From: Bugula neritina
Taxonomy: Eukaryota > Bryozoa > Gymnolaemata > Cheilostomatida > Bugulidae
Assembly: GCA_964035545.1 (NCBI GenBank)
Contig: OZ037771.1
Span: 3,330,128 to 3,394,127 of the forward strand
Length of the DNA: 64,000 nt
Direction of reading: 5' to 3'
The notes below the pieces were generated by a model. The model was not told the DNA's origin. It saw nothing but the letters and a program-made list of their open reading frames with translations, and made no database searches. Both the position numbers and the translations under genes were made by a program. Shown one piece after another: positions 12,801-23,953 of this stretch (position 1 is the stretch's first letter; each line of letters starts with the position of its first letter).

Positions 12801-15800
12801 TGGTGTCTAATCACAGAGGAAATAAGCCAAGCTTTAAATAGAACAGATTTCTCATTCCATTGTAAATACTCCACTCATCTTACTGATTAATGCCGGGCAG
12901 AACTCTCTCAAATAGAGTGTTTAGAAACTAGCAGTTTTCACCCTCCGTCCATCCTGCAAAATAATGACTAGAAATGACAACACATACCTAGAGGCAGCAG
13001 TAAGCAAATAGAACAGCACAGTCTTTATCTGGATGACTAGCGAAATTATGAAACATGTAACTTCCTAATGTTAAATGCCACAAAACTACTTGATATAAAT
13101 AAAAACCATAAGGAGAAATCCTAATAAAACTTCGACTTTTTTACAAAGAGAATTTTACTTTGTTTAATAAAATTAATTTAACAAGAAAAAATTAAATTAT
13201 AAGTAGATGCAACGGAAAAGAGAGAATATTAGTGGTAACAGAGAAAGAATAACTGATGTAGAGGAAACAATGCAATGGTTAGAAGAGCATTGAAAAAGAT
13301 GAGAAAACTCCTGAAAACATCAAATGTACACATTACGAGGGAAATACAATCAATAGAATAAAACACAAAACATCCATAAATATCCAACATTATTTGTATA
13401 GGGTAAGGATACAGTGAGGGGGTAACATACCTAAATTAAACTTATGCCCGTACACCTCCACTAAAATCACAGCCGCACAGTTGTGTTTGGCGTGCATCTT
13501 ACTTTTACCAGAGCCTTGGTATTCCTGCAACACGAAGCACACCATTCAGCATATGAAATGACATGAGCTTCCTGTACATCAGGGTAACAAAACTAAAAGG
13601 GGTTTATAGTCGCTATCCCAGTGAGGACCTCTGATGGAAAGGGGTTTTTGTAAGTGGTCTAATAACTTGTTTTCTATTATGGTACAGGAGCAATTATAAC
13701 TGAATGCTCTTCCTAACATCACCAATCGTACTTACTAGAATGTGTTTATTAAGCCATCAATCTAAACCTAGACCACAGAACAGGTTTAAAAGTTCTGCAC
13801 AAAAGGAGAGAGACGCTATAAACTTATAAACCTATATTAGTGCATCTAGTTTAGTCCAACTCACGTGTCCGTCCACAGTAGCCTTGGCTAGGAAAGTGTT
13901 ACCAACTCCTTGTGAACCCAGACATGTCACCTCAATGTTGATTTCTTTATCGACTTTCTCATTCAATATACTCATTGGTGTCTTCTGCAAACAAAGAGAG
14001 ATCCTTGTGAACATTATACGACACATCAGTTGATATTATACAACTCATCAGTTATTATTGTACACAAATCGACAAGAAATATGGTCAAACAATATTTTTA
14101 TATTTAAATCCCAAAATCACAAGTAATCATTTTAAGCTGAGATTCTGCCATTAGGAGACGACATGCTGGCGAGTGGACAGGAAATGAAAAGAGTAGAGCT
14201 TACCGGACCATCTGGATGCAGCACCATTTGGGCCTCCAGCGCTTGTCTAGCAACTTCCTGCTGGGCTTCCGCCGCTGACTCAGCAGCTACAAGTTATAAC
14301 TCAACGTCTTAATTGGTAGACAACACAACAGTACCTCTGAGAGGTACGCAAACAGTGACATGACACAACGTTGACTTGTGGGGCATGTCAAGTATAATCA
14401 ATATCACATTATATGACTACCAGGCTAGTTGCCATATATGGTACTCCAGCAATTACAAAATATAGTGCATATCCACTCGATCTATACACACAAAGATCTC
14501 TAAATATGTTTTAATGTAGGCCTAATTGATAAACAAAAAAGAAGTATTGCTAATATTAAAGTTTCATTACAAATACTATGGGATTCAATAGAAATTTTTA
14601 CAAAATCTCAGAGATTTTATAATGAAAAGGCTTTAATACCCATTCCTTAGCCTACATGAATACGTAGTGTAGACACTCACACGTGGCGCTGTACACTTTG
14701 TCACCGTGTGTGAATGTAGCTTTGTAAAGACTGCTTCCTTCAGATTCAGTCACCTCATACGGTATTGTCTTTTTCTTGAACATTCGCTTGAACTTGGCCA
14801 TTATTGGATTCTGGGGAAAGGCAAAGACAGCATAAATAAATGAGATTAAGAAAGATATGCCTTTAAAATCTGATCGAATTTACTGAAATATTTGCCAATC
14901 TATCTACTGATCACACTCCCTGCCAATCTATCTACTGATCACACTCCCTCCTAATCTATCTACTGATCATACTCCCTGCCAATCCATCTACTGATCATAC
15001 TCCCTGCCAATCTATCTACTAATCATACTCCCTGCCAATCTATCTACTCATCACACTCCCTCCCAATCTATTGCACTCACTCACACAGCTTAAACCACAA
15101 CACCCCATCATATCACTGCATCACAGCACCAGCATATCAAATGCTGGAGACAGACAGACAGAAAAAAGAATACCTGAACAGGTGTAGACGGAGCAGACGT
15201 CAGAGCACTGTTCTGTAAAGCACTGTTCTGTAAAGCACTGTTCTGTAAAGCGCTGTTCATAAGAGCAGCTGAAGCTTCTTCCTCAGTAGCCCCTACAAGT
15301 TTAAGTTGTATGAAAAACTCCCAGCCAAGTGACTTCTATTTTTCAGACAGTCCACAAACGTTCAGTTTAAAAAAATTCAATTCACAAATGATTAATAATT
15401 GCAAAACAGTTTTTGAAAAAAAATCCTATCAACTATTTATAATTTTTCATGTAACATAATTGTAAAATATTTTCTTTTTGTTTTATCACCTATGTGCTTA
15501 ATTAAATTAAAAAGATATTGTTTTACAAAGTTGTAAACTTCAAAACACAATGTAGAAACGGTTGATCATCCACATTATTTCTAGAATTGACAATAAATTA
15601 AAAACTTCAAGAGTCTGGTTACTTTAAGGTAATTACACTCAAAGCCAGAAAACTGTACACATTTCAAGTTCTACTTATCTTTTATATACTCACACTTTGA
15701 ACAATGAAAATATTTTTGACATTCTAAAAGATACGTCCAACAGAGTCACGGCCATCAAAATAAAGTGCATCTTAAAACAAACCAGTTTCAGTAATTGTCT

Positions 15801-18800
15801 GCCCATCAATGGTGGCCGATGCTTTATAGATAGGAGAGTCCTGGGAGTTGTCTGTTTCCAAGTTAATCTGAGGATTCCCAAATCTCTTATTGAACTTCTT
15901 GCTGAGAAAAAATGTTTTCGGGGCTTTCTGCAATCGTGAGAAACAAACAACACATCAGTTCAATTTGCACCTGAGATAACTTACCAAACTGCATTTCTAG
16001 GCAGAGGAAACAGAATACACAAAGCTATGAAATTACACAGTAATGAAAACAGGAGACCAGTAAACAAAATTTCAAGGTAAATTGGCTCCAAAAGACTTCA
16101 CAGGAAATGCACTACCAACAGGAAATGCACTAGTGACAGAAAATAAACGACTCACAGGAAATAAACTACTGACAAGAAATGAACTACTCACAGGAGCCGG
16201 AACGTGATGAGGATGGATAATGCTGGCAGCAGAAGCAGCCAAGATCTTCTGGCAGATCAACGCCTTGGCTTGTTTCTTGTTGCTACCTACAGATGGACAA
16301 TAAGACCATTACTACAGTTAAATATATACCATCAGCTGCTCCACACTCATAAAGGAAATATATACAGAAGGGATTAAATTCTCCAATATTCTGAATGGGA
16401 CAGCTTTGTCTTTGACAAGGACACTGCTGCCAAAGTACCGAATATGCAACTACACAGTAACTATATCAATTCTTTTATCTGAAACTGCCGGCAGATGTGA
16501 GCTATGAAAAATACTTACTAGACCATTTGGCAAATAGATCATCTACTCAATTAGCCAATTGTGGTGCAGAACCCAAGTATATATTCACAGCCCACAGCCA
16601 AATAATGAATCAGTAGAGCAGCGTCAGTAAATCAAGCAGGGCTACTTTAAAACCACCCTGAAGGTGTTCAAGTTGCAGGAAGCTTTACTTCAGTAAAAAA
16701 AACTACATTTTTAATGAAAAAGAGAAAACCAAGCACTTCAAAATATTATCACCACTGTCTGAGAATTGGACAGGTTAAATGGTAAGAATATCACTTAGCC
16801 CCCACCACTCACTCCCCCAATTTAACTGTGTAAAGCAGTAACTGAAATCTGCACCAAGACTAACCTGTCACTTCAAATGGTACTCCATCAATAGTAGTTG
16901 AGAAGTGACATAAGTGTTGGTTACCTTTAACCTCAATCCTGTGCTCCCATTCTAGCCCTGGCCACAGCCTGCCAACTACAGCTTGCGGAGGTTCAACCTA
17001 ACAATTAGTGGAGTACAAGACGTGTCTACACCCCACCGTGTCACTAACACAAATCAGGCATTCGGCAATATAATTCAATACAAACATGGCTTCTGTACTC
17101 GCTGTTACTGATAAATAATCTCAATGAAAAGGAGAGACTAAACTCTAATCGGCAAAATGGCATGAAAAGCTCACCGTAAACTACTTTGCCCCGTTTTAAT
17201 TATATTCATTGAAAAGAATCATCAAACAAACATGAAATAACGATTTTCCTGTGTTTCTATCAGCATATCATAAGCACACTAAAGGCTATACCATAATATT
17301 TATCTCAGAAATGAAACATTAGGATCTCAGTCTACACAACTACAAAAAATGGCCGTTATACTGATAAGTTGAGATGCAAACAAAAACTGCTTAGCAAGCA
17401 TTCTTATGCCAGCTAAATAAGGGGGTGGTATCCGAGCCTGCCTTCAACAGAACAGAGAACTAAACTAAAACACAACGCAAGACCGAACTGAAGTCAAGAA
17501 GGAAGAAAGAATACCCTTTCCTCAGCAGTTATCTCCCCATTCTCTAAGGCTAACAAGATTTTCTGACAGCATTCCATTTTGCATTGTTTCTTCGAAGCAG
17601 CTATAAAACAAAACATTGTGTGAGAGCGCAACTCCCCTTAATATTAAAAACTTGTACAATATCAATACACAATATTATGGAGCAGCCGTAGTCTAGGGGG
17701 TTAGAGTGTTTGCCTAGTAAACACGAAGTGATGGGTTCAAGTCCTAGTAATGCCCATTGGTGATGTTAGGAAGAGCATTCAGTCATAATTGCTCCTGTTC
17801 CGCATATGCATAAGTCCTTAGCCTGCTTTAAAAACCCCTTTCCATCAGGGGTACTAACAGGGATAATGACTTTAAACTTGCAAAAGTGAGTTTTTTTTTC
17901 TCAATACACTATATTAATAGAGACAGAGTAGCCGGTCTATGATAAATCAGTATCCATTGCCTAGTCTTTGGAGTTGTTCTCCCAGAGATCCTGTGTTACA
18001 GTAGAATACTACACATTGAACAACTCTCTTTGAAAGCCAGTCACAGCCTACATAGCCCTATCACTAAAGGTCAAACAAATCAGTCTGTATAGCTTACTAT
18101 CAAAGGGCAAAACAAGTCTATGAGGTTCACTAGGGAAAGCTGAACAGGCTTTAAACATTTTTTTACTAAAACTGCATGTGTATGAGAATCAGTTGACTGA
18201 CCAGTACTGCTGAACACTTTGTCTCCTATAGTAGTTGTCATGGAGATGAGTGGCTGGTTATTCAGCGTAGCCTCATTAGTCTGCTCCCAGAAGATATTGC
18301 TAAACTTCCTTGACACGAGAGATATTGGGTTGTTAGGCTACAAAAATACAACAACTCCCTGTACACAATCGCAAAAGGAATAACTGAAATCATGAAGTCA
18401 ATGAATAAAACTTGTTATTAAAAATGTACACTGGAAGGAATGGTGAGGGTCTAAGTTGGTAAAACGCAATCAGCACAAACTGTTTCCTTTAATTCTCAAA
18501 CTGTAACAACTTCTCTCTCTTGTCAACAGAATTGTATCTGAATCAACTATATGTTATACATATAAACAAGGTGAGACAGATAGTCATATGTGCCCGGCCA
18601 TCTCCAATAAAACAGAAAATCTGAGAGCTTACGTCATTCCCGCCTTCTGCACTCGGTAAGGTAATATCCTGCTGAGCAGGTTCAGCCACTTCCATAGACT
18701 CAGACTTCACTTTCTCCATATGCGGGGGTTTGACTTTGGGCGGAGGCTCAGCTATACTCCCATTGGCTAGTGCCTCCAGTGCTGAGACACACGCCAAGAA

Positions 18801-21800
18801 TTTAGCTTCTTTCTTATTACGACCTGAATGAAACACAACATACTGTAAAACTTTCTCCATCCTGCTTCATCTGATACAGCTGAGTTACTAATCAGAAGTG
18901 AAATATCTTCACAGGTGAGTGGATACACTTACCAGTGCCGTTAAATGTGATGCCCTGCAGTACAGTTGTAGCTGTACACTGCGGGGCGTGTGGAGGCCCC
19001 GCCAGCTGGAAGTCCCACTGCAGTCCTGGGAACTTCAGGTTAAGTTGACTAACAGGATTCAGACTCGTTGTCTCAGTTTTAACCTGAACAACAATGACAG
19101 TGTCAAGGGAGATAATAACCAATAGCTACAGAGTATGACGGGGGGAGGATAACAACCAATAGTTACGGAGTGTGAAAGGGATAACACAGCTTAACTTCTT
19201 ACTTTATTAACAATTTCCTAATTTTACCCTTAATTTCAGAAAATCTTTGCTGCAACTAACTATTGAAGCAGCGAGTCATGAGCTACTCACAGCTGACTCA
19301 CCTTTTTAATGGCTGGAGCCGCGTCAACACCTGGTGCGTCCGTGCTGTCAACCGGAACGGGACGTTTTAGTACCTTTTTAGGCCCCTCTGGCAGAACAAT
19401 AGTGCCTTTCTCTATTGCTTGCAGAATTTGGTCAGCAACAGCAGCCTTGGCTCCCTTTTTAGTTGAATCTAGATAATAGAGCCAAGAGTTGACAACTTCT
19501 GATCGATATTACTGAAAGAGTATATTCATATACTACTCTTTGCATACAGGTAATGCAGACAAGAGGCACATTGATTGTAAGAAGGAGCAGGCTATGGGGT
19601 TCATATTACTGAGAGAGTATATTCATATACAATGCAGAGAAATCAAGTTATAATAATATTAATACCTTCACATGCAGACAATATATAGAACACAGAGAAA
19701 AGTATTATCAGAAGGAGCAGGCTCTGCTACTTCTTACCAGATGCACGGAACTGCTGATGGTAAAACTCCACAGATGCAGTGTGCAGATGGGCATTTCCTG
19801 CGTTCAGCTTAGCTGACTGAAAGTCCCAGACGAGACTGGCAGCAGACAAACCAGCGGCCACTAGCTTGGAGTTCAGCTGGGAAAGTGGATTCGTCAAAGC
19901 AGACTTTGCTGCCTGGCCCTCCTCCTAGCAAAACAAACATGTAGGTTGGTAGGTAATATAAGATAAAAGGTACACCTCAAAGGGCTTGAAAATTCTGTTT
20001 ATCTCACAAAGAAACATGCCAGTGAGATGTGAATCTACGCAAGTTTGTAACAAGGTCTAACAAAGCACATCTTAAAAGATAATAAAGTCTATAAAAGGGC
20101 TCTAAACAGAAATGCATGATTTACATGTCCTGGACTATTCTAACTAGTTTCATGCAATAATTCAACAGTAAAACACATAACACTGTGTGAAGTGATGAGT
20201 CAACACACAACAACACAGATGAATACTTTTCATAAATACAGGGAAACTTTCAAAGCATCAACATTGACACATAATAATTTTCTTCCAAAATATACGAGGT
20301 AAAACCCCAGGGCATTAGAATGTTGATGCACATAGTAACTGCTCACGGCATCTGACAGTCACTAAGGACCTTAAGATGCCATGTTTAAACCACAGTTGTA
20401 CAAACACACCATTTTCTCTTCAGACGAGGGCACAGGGATCTCTAGAAGACCCACAGTGATGGCATCAATGATCCTCTGAGCCGTGGCAGCCTTGGCAACT
20501 TTTTTTGTGTTTCCTGCAGACAACAACCCAATGTATGTGAGGCCTAACAAAAATATCTTTACAAACAAATCAAATCATACATAAATAATGGAATTGTCTT
20601 CCCTCAACTTCAGCACAAGTTTTACACTTTACTTAGGTAACAAACACTGAAGTGTGAAAACTCCCACAAGTGTGCTTACCGAGTCCGGTGAAAGTGGTGC
20701 CAGCCACAGTGGAAAAGCAGACGAATGGCGTCACTTCACCGTTATATGTAAACTCCAGTTTCTCTGAATATTTCTTGGCCTGGAGAAGCTCGTACAGTTT
20801 GGGTATAACGTTAGACGCTGCCGGGTGCTGTCGGATGAATCATCACAACATCATCATACAATGAATAGTATGCGCACTAAATATAACAATAGTTGAAGTG
20901 ATAAGGTGAAGAAGATATTGCCAGCTTGCATGCTGGTAACAGCAAATGAGTAGTTATCTTCCCTCTACACAATATGCGTTCACGAGGGAAATAACTCCCA
21001 TGCTGACTAAAGTATACGTTTAAAACAGTGGCAAGCTCTAAACATATCCCAATACAAATATGCTTTTGTTTAGCTTGAGTTTTTAACTTTAGATTGAGGC
21101 TTGAGTTTAGAGTGTGACTGCTATATTTAATGGGGGAGAGTTTTTCAACCCATAAATATTTAATAAACTGCATTGTTTTTTAAAGCTCACAAATAAGTTT
21201 TATGGTGAAATTATTAAAATTAGCATATCAAATGGTTGGGGATTTATACATATCATTGTCATTATTTACTGTAAAATTTTATATAAGTATGCCTGCTGTA
21301 ATCGGTCTTAGAGTCATGCTTTAAAATGAAGTCCAGTTGCAAATCATCATAACATTTTAATTATTTTAATTACCATAAACTATAAGCAAACTCTAGAACT
21401 GAAAAAGCTGTAGGACTGTGAGTAAAACAGAGTTGCTAAACTAAACGTCAACTATAAAGTTTCTGAATAACTAGCAAACCTTTAGCCAACTCGTACATCT
21501 AACATATCTCAAATATTTTTTGAAACTTCAAGCTAAAATAAGACTCCCATTCAAATTCCAAGGTTAAAAATCAATTAAATTGCCTACTTTTGATCTCTGA
21601 TTCTATTCTGCAGTTATGGATATAAATAGTGTAATTTGTGTCTAATACTTTAAAAGAGCTAAAATAAAACCAATACCTAGTGCCAATAACGAAGTAAGAT
21701 ATTACAGAAACAAACACTTGGAATATTAGTCTGACAGGGGACATAACTACTAACCTCTTCAGGAACGAAGGCTAGGCTGTCACCGAGATACTGCAGCAAG

Positions 21801-23953
21801 TATTTAGAAGCATCATTATATGCATCATTCTGACTACGACCTGTCAATACATACAAAGCAGAGTATTTAGAATGTTCCAGTAAACTACTATAGTGAGAAA
21901 TTGTCTGCCCACAGCTGGGTCTTAACTTCAAAGATAAACTTCCAACTAAAACTCTAAATTAAAAGAACCATTGTTTTCACTCAACAATAATGCCAGATAG
22001 TAAAATGAAACTACCACATGCCTCCAGTTCCATTGAATTGGTTTAAAAAATAAAGAGAAGATTACTCCGCATACCAGTGCCGAAGAAATCGTGCTTTGCG
22101 TACGAGAATGAGGCTACATATATGCGCTCCTCGCCATCAACAACGCGAATATTTTGCACCAAACCAATTAGATTTTTCTGGTTCAGCATCTGAAGGGGAC
22201 TCAAGGCTGGCAGATTCTATAAAGTGGTAGATAGTTCACTATACAATGCTTATCAAACTATACCAAGTGATGTTGTGAGTGTGACTGCTAGGCAAGGGTT
22301 CAAATATGAGCACAACACTTATCAAATACAAGCATCTTTATATTTGCTGGGAGAAAATAACTACCAATATAAGCAGTAAATACTTGCAACAAAGTCACTA
22401 TCTCAAAACTACAATATATCTTCACTAACATGACAATATAGCTACAATTTTAGTAACAAACACTATTTTACAATAAGAAAAATCTTTGAAACATTTTTAG
22501 CAACAAAGTAAAAGCTAAGCATGCTAACTCATCAGTAATACTGTTTTCAGTTTGATTGTCATGACCACTAATATGTGAAAGTAAACATCTTAGACTGAGA
22601 TCTTACTGGTACCTTCAGTTGGGACTTTTGGCCAACTCCACCACGTGCACCCCATCCACGGCCTCGACCACTGACCATACGGGATGTTATTTGAGCGTTG
22701 GCCATCTGAAACACCTGGGCCTGTGGAAGTAGTGGGCCGGACCCATGTCCTGCTGAAGTTTACATGATAACAGTGCATGGTATCTAGCTCAATGACTTAG
22801 TAAGTGTTCACATTGAAGATAAGTCAGCAATCTCACGGGCTCTTCATTTTATAAATGAAAAACATGCTACAGAGTCTAGTGTCTAGATAGTATGAGCATG
22901 ATGATGAGTGATAATATACAGGATGCAGCATAAATGTTCTGTTTTCTTTACAAAAAAAACTATCAATAGCTAAAACATTACAGAAAAAATTTTCAATTGT
23001 AAAACCTCCATCTTGATTTTTACAAGAAATTAATTAAAGTAATACACTGAAATTGAGACCTTCAGTCAGTGTTTACAGCCCATACCTGAGGTATACACAT
23101 CATGGTTGAAGTCCTGGTGACTTTGAGATGTGAAGTTAGGCTTGAAGTCCTGCTGCGATGAAGGAGGTGTGAAGTACGGGGCCCTAGACTGTGAATCTGA
23201 TTGGCTGAACATCGAAGGTGACGGCTCAGCGTGCAACGATCCACCCTATCCGTGTACAGAAAGAATATGGAAATTAGGGCAAGTTGAGATCAAAAATAGC
23301 AAAAAATATAGACTAAACACTTAGTAGCATGTGAACTAAACACTTAGTAGCATGTGAACTGAACATTTGGTGGCGGGTAAACTGAGTGTCCCTAAAAACA
23401 GATATAATAAAGACGAGTAGCCTCACCTTGTGCCAGCCAGACCTCTGCTGCCACCCAATTCTTGCATCTGGTTTGGTGGACTGGTTGGGAGAAGAGTAGA
23501 AAGGAGTAGATGGTGTTTGGGGAGCAGGTTGAGTCCAGTTCTGTGTGCCTGGTGAATACATGATACAATACATGTCTTGATTGTATCATTAGTTCACACA
23601 CAGTAACAAGTTGTACAAAAATTATTTCGAAATATTGATAACATTTTATAAAATCATTTCACCAGATCAAGCTATCTACGGCCCGGTTTAATGGTGGCAC
23701 TACAAGTCTTGCTATAGATAAACTACTAGTTTATGGAAAACTATAGCAAAATATTTTATTTATAATTAGAATTTTAGAAGCCATTTCGAGGCTTCATGAA
23801 TTATATTGATTCTACAGAGTTTAGAAAGAGACTGAACACAGGTCTATGAGTACCTGGGTTGACTGGGTTAGCCTGTGCTGGAGAAGACATCCAATTGGTT
23901 GACTGATGGGACATTCCATTATCGTAGGGGTTGTAATACTGATTGTTTGCCAT
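6864..23953 (-). CDS. ADAR: ADAR-family adenosine deaminase with nine dsRBDs, 1,410 aa
   Basis: Converts adenosine to inosine in double-stranded RNA. Thirty-two exons join in one frame from the ATG at 23953 to the TAA at 6864. Exons 1-4 (23953-23854, 23548-23427, 23245-23086, 22752-22613) encode 174 residues of Gln/Asn/Ser/Pro-rich sequence ending in an RGRGWGARGG patch. No Z-alpha domain is visible. Eighteen exons then encode nine dsRBDs (about residues 175-946, listed separately). A linker exon (11786-11704) and nine deaminase exons follow: 11424-11283, 10944-10783, 10353-10159, 9710-9582, 9238-9143, 8562-8442, 7912-7799, 7516-7441 and 7139-6864. Zinc ligands and the catalytic Glu are present (H1042-A-E1044, PC1099GD, SC1170CDK). 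The base-flipping position is Gln1140 instead of Glu. The tail is a repeat-rich Ala/Pro/Val/Thr extension. Animal ADARs usually have one to three dsRBDs, so this protein is unusually large. The identity is very secure; single exon borders could be off. Confidence 0.93.
6880..7010. repeat. 21-bp coding minisatellite in the ADAR last exon
   Basis: The unit GCTGCCGCCGGTGTTACTGGT (plus strand, with small changes) recurs about four times plus degenerate ends. On the minus strand it encodes the AAAPVTP heptad of the ADAR C-terminus. The plus-strand reading is an open shadow frame. Confidence 0.85.
10418..10686. repeat. 17-bp tandem repeat in an ADAR intron
   Basis: About 16 copies of a unit close to TTTATTTGAATTACTAA, in the intron between deaminase exons 10944-10783 and 10353-10159. 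Copies differ by one or two bases. Confidence 0.9.
13431..13984 (-). other. ADAR dsRBD 9, deaminase-proximal, different intron position
   Basis: Exons 13984-13865 and 13524-13431. It starts TPMSILNEKV and continues NTFLAKATVDGHEYQGSG; helix 2 is GKSKMHAKHNCAAVILVEV. The intron lies earlier than in the other eight domains (between His and Glu, phase 0), so this copy is probably the ancestral ADAR dsRBD and not one of the recent duplicates. Confidence 0.85.
13596..13737 (-). mobile_element. SINE fragment, antisense, in an ADAR intron
   Basis: Read on the minus strand it matches the middle and 3' half of the SINE at 17683-17890: the ATTGGTGATGTTAGGAAGAG segment, TAATTGCTCCTGT, and AAAACCCCTTTCCATCAG. 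The tRNA-like head is missing. It lies in the intron splitting dsRBD 9, in opposite orientation to the copy at 17683. Confidence 0.8.
14204..14810 (-). other. ADAR dsRBD 8 (degenerate helix 2)
   Basis: Exons 14810-14681 and 14286-14204, phase-1 intron splitting a Ser codon. Helix 1 is basic (NPIMAKFKRMFKKK) and the beta region SLYKATFTHGDKVYSAT fits a dsRBD. Helix 2 is SAESAAEAQQEVARQAL, without the KK pair. Confidence 0.75.
14892..15071. repeat. 28-bp tandem repeat in an ADAR intron
   Basis: About six copies of a unit near TGCCAATCTATCTACTGATC followed by ACACTCCC. It lies in the intron between the dsRBD 7 and dsRBD 8 exons. Confidence 0.9.
15174..15927 (-). other. ADAR dsRBD 7 (acidic helix 2) with NSALQ repeats
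   Basis: Exons 15927-15783 and 15292-15174, phase-1 intron in a Gly codon. The beta region YKASATIDGQTITETG is typical, but helix 2 is ATEEEASAALMNSAL, so the basic RNA-binding patch is replaced by glutamates. A 15-bp unit encoding NSALQ is then repeated: four NSAL copies at 15185-15255. Confidence 0.75.
16192..16997 (-). other. ADAR dsRBD 6 (KKxAK intact)
   Basis: Exons 16997-16865 and 16286-16192, phase-1 intron in a Gly codon. The beta region reads HLCHFSTTIDGVPFEVTG and helix 2 is SNKKQAKALICQKILAAS, close to the equivalent part of dsRBD 5. Confidence 0.85.
17515..18337 (-). other. ADAR dsRBD 5 (KKxCK)
   Basis: Exons 18337-18202 and 17600-17515, phase-1 intron (an Ala codon is split). 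Helix 2 is ASKKQCKMECCQKILLALE. The intron between its halves contains a complete tRNA-derived SINE. Confidence 0.8.
17683..17890 (+). mobile_element. tRNA-derived SINE, full-length copy
   Basis: The head resembles a tRNA: an A-box-like TAGTCTAGGGGGTTAGAGTG and a B box GGGTTCAAGTCC about 30 bases later. A tRNA-unrelated body follows (ATTGGTGATGTTAGGAAGAG, TAATTGCTCCTGT, AAACCCCTTTCCATCAGGGG), then a short T-rich tail. Related pieces occur at 13596, 42940, 56690 and 63838. It lies inside the dsRBD 5 intron of ADAR. Confidence 0.85.
18633..19083 (-). other. ADAR dsRBD 4 (KKxAK intact)
   Basis: Exons 19083-18933 and 18823-18633, phase-1 intron in a Gly codon. It starts NPVSQLNLKF, similar to dsRBD 3. 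Helix 2 is GRNKKEAKFLACVSALEAL. A Lys/Pro/Glu linker of about 35 residues follows. Confidence 0.85.
19302..19924 (-). other. ADAR dsRBD 3 (KKxAK intact)
   Basis: Exons 19924-19738 and 19468-19302, phase-1 intron. Helix 1 begins NPLSQLNSKL; helix 2 is STKKGAKAAVADQILQAIE. A Pro/Lys-rich linker follows. Confidence 0.85.
20410..20827 (-). other. ADAR dsRBD 2 (KKxAK intact)
   Basis: Exons 20827-20680 and 20513-20410, phase-1 intron in a Gly codon. Ends with GNTKKVAKAATAQRIIDAI, the classical helix-2 RNA-binding motif. The N-half helix 1 reads VIPKLYELLQAKKY. Confidence 0.85.
21755..22216 (-). other. ADAR dsRBD 1 (degenerate KKxAK)
   Basis: Exons 22216-22075 and 21840-21755, joined by a phase-1 intron inside a Gly codon. 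The N-half shows LSPLQMLNQKN and a beta segment RIYVASFSY. The C-half has GRSQNDAYNDASKYLLQYL, where the lysine pair of helix 2 that binds RNA is replaced by S-Q-N-D. It may fold but bind RNA weakly or act as a protein contact. Confidence 0.7.
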
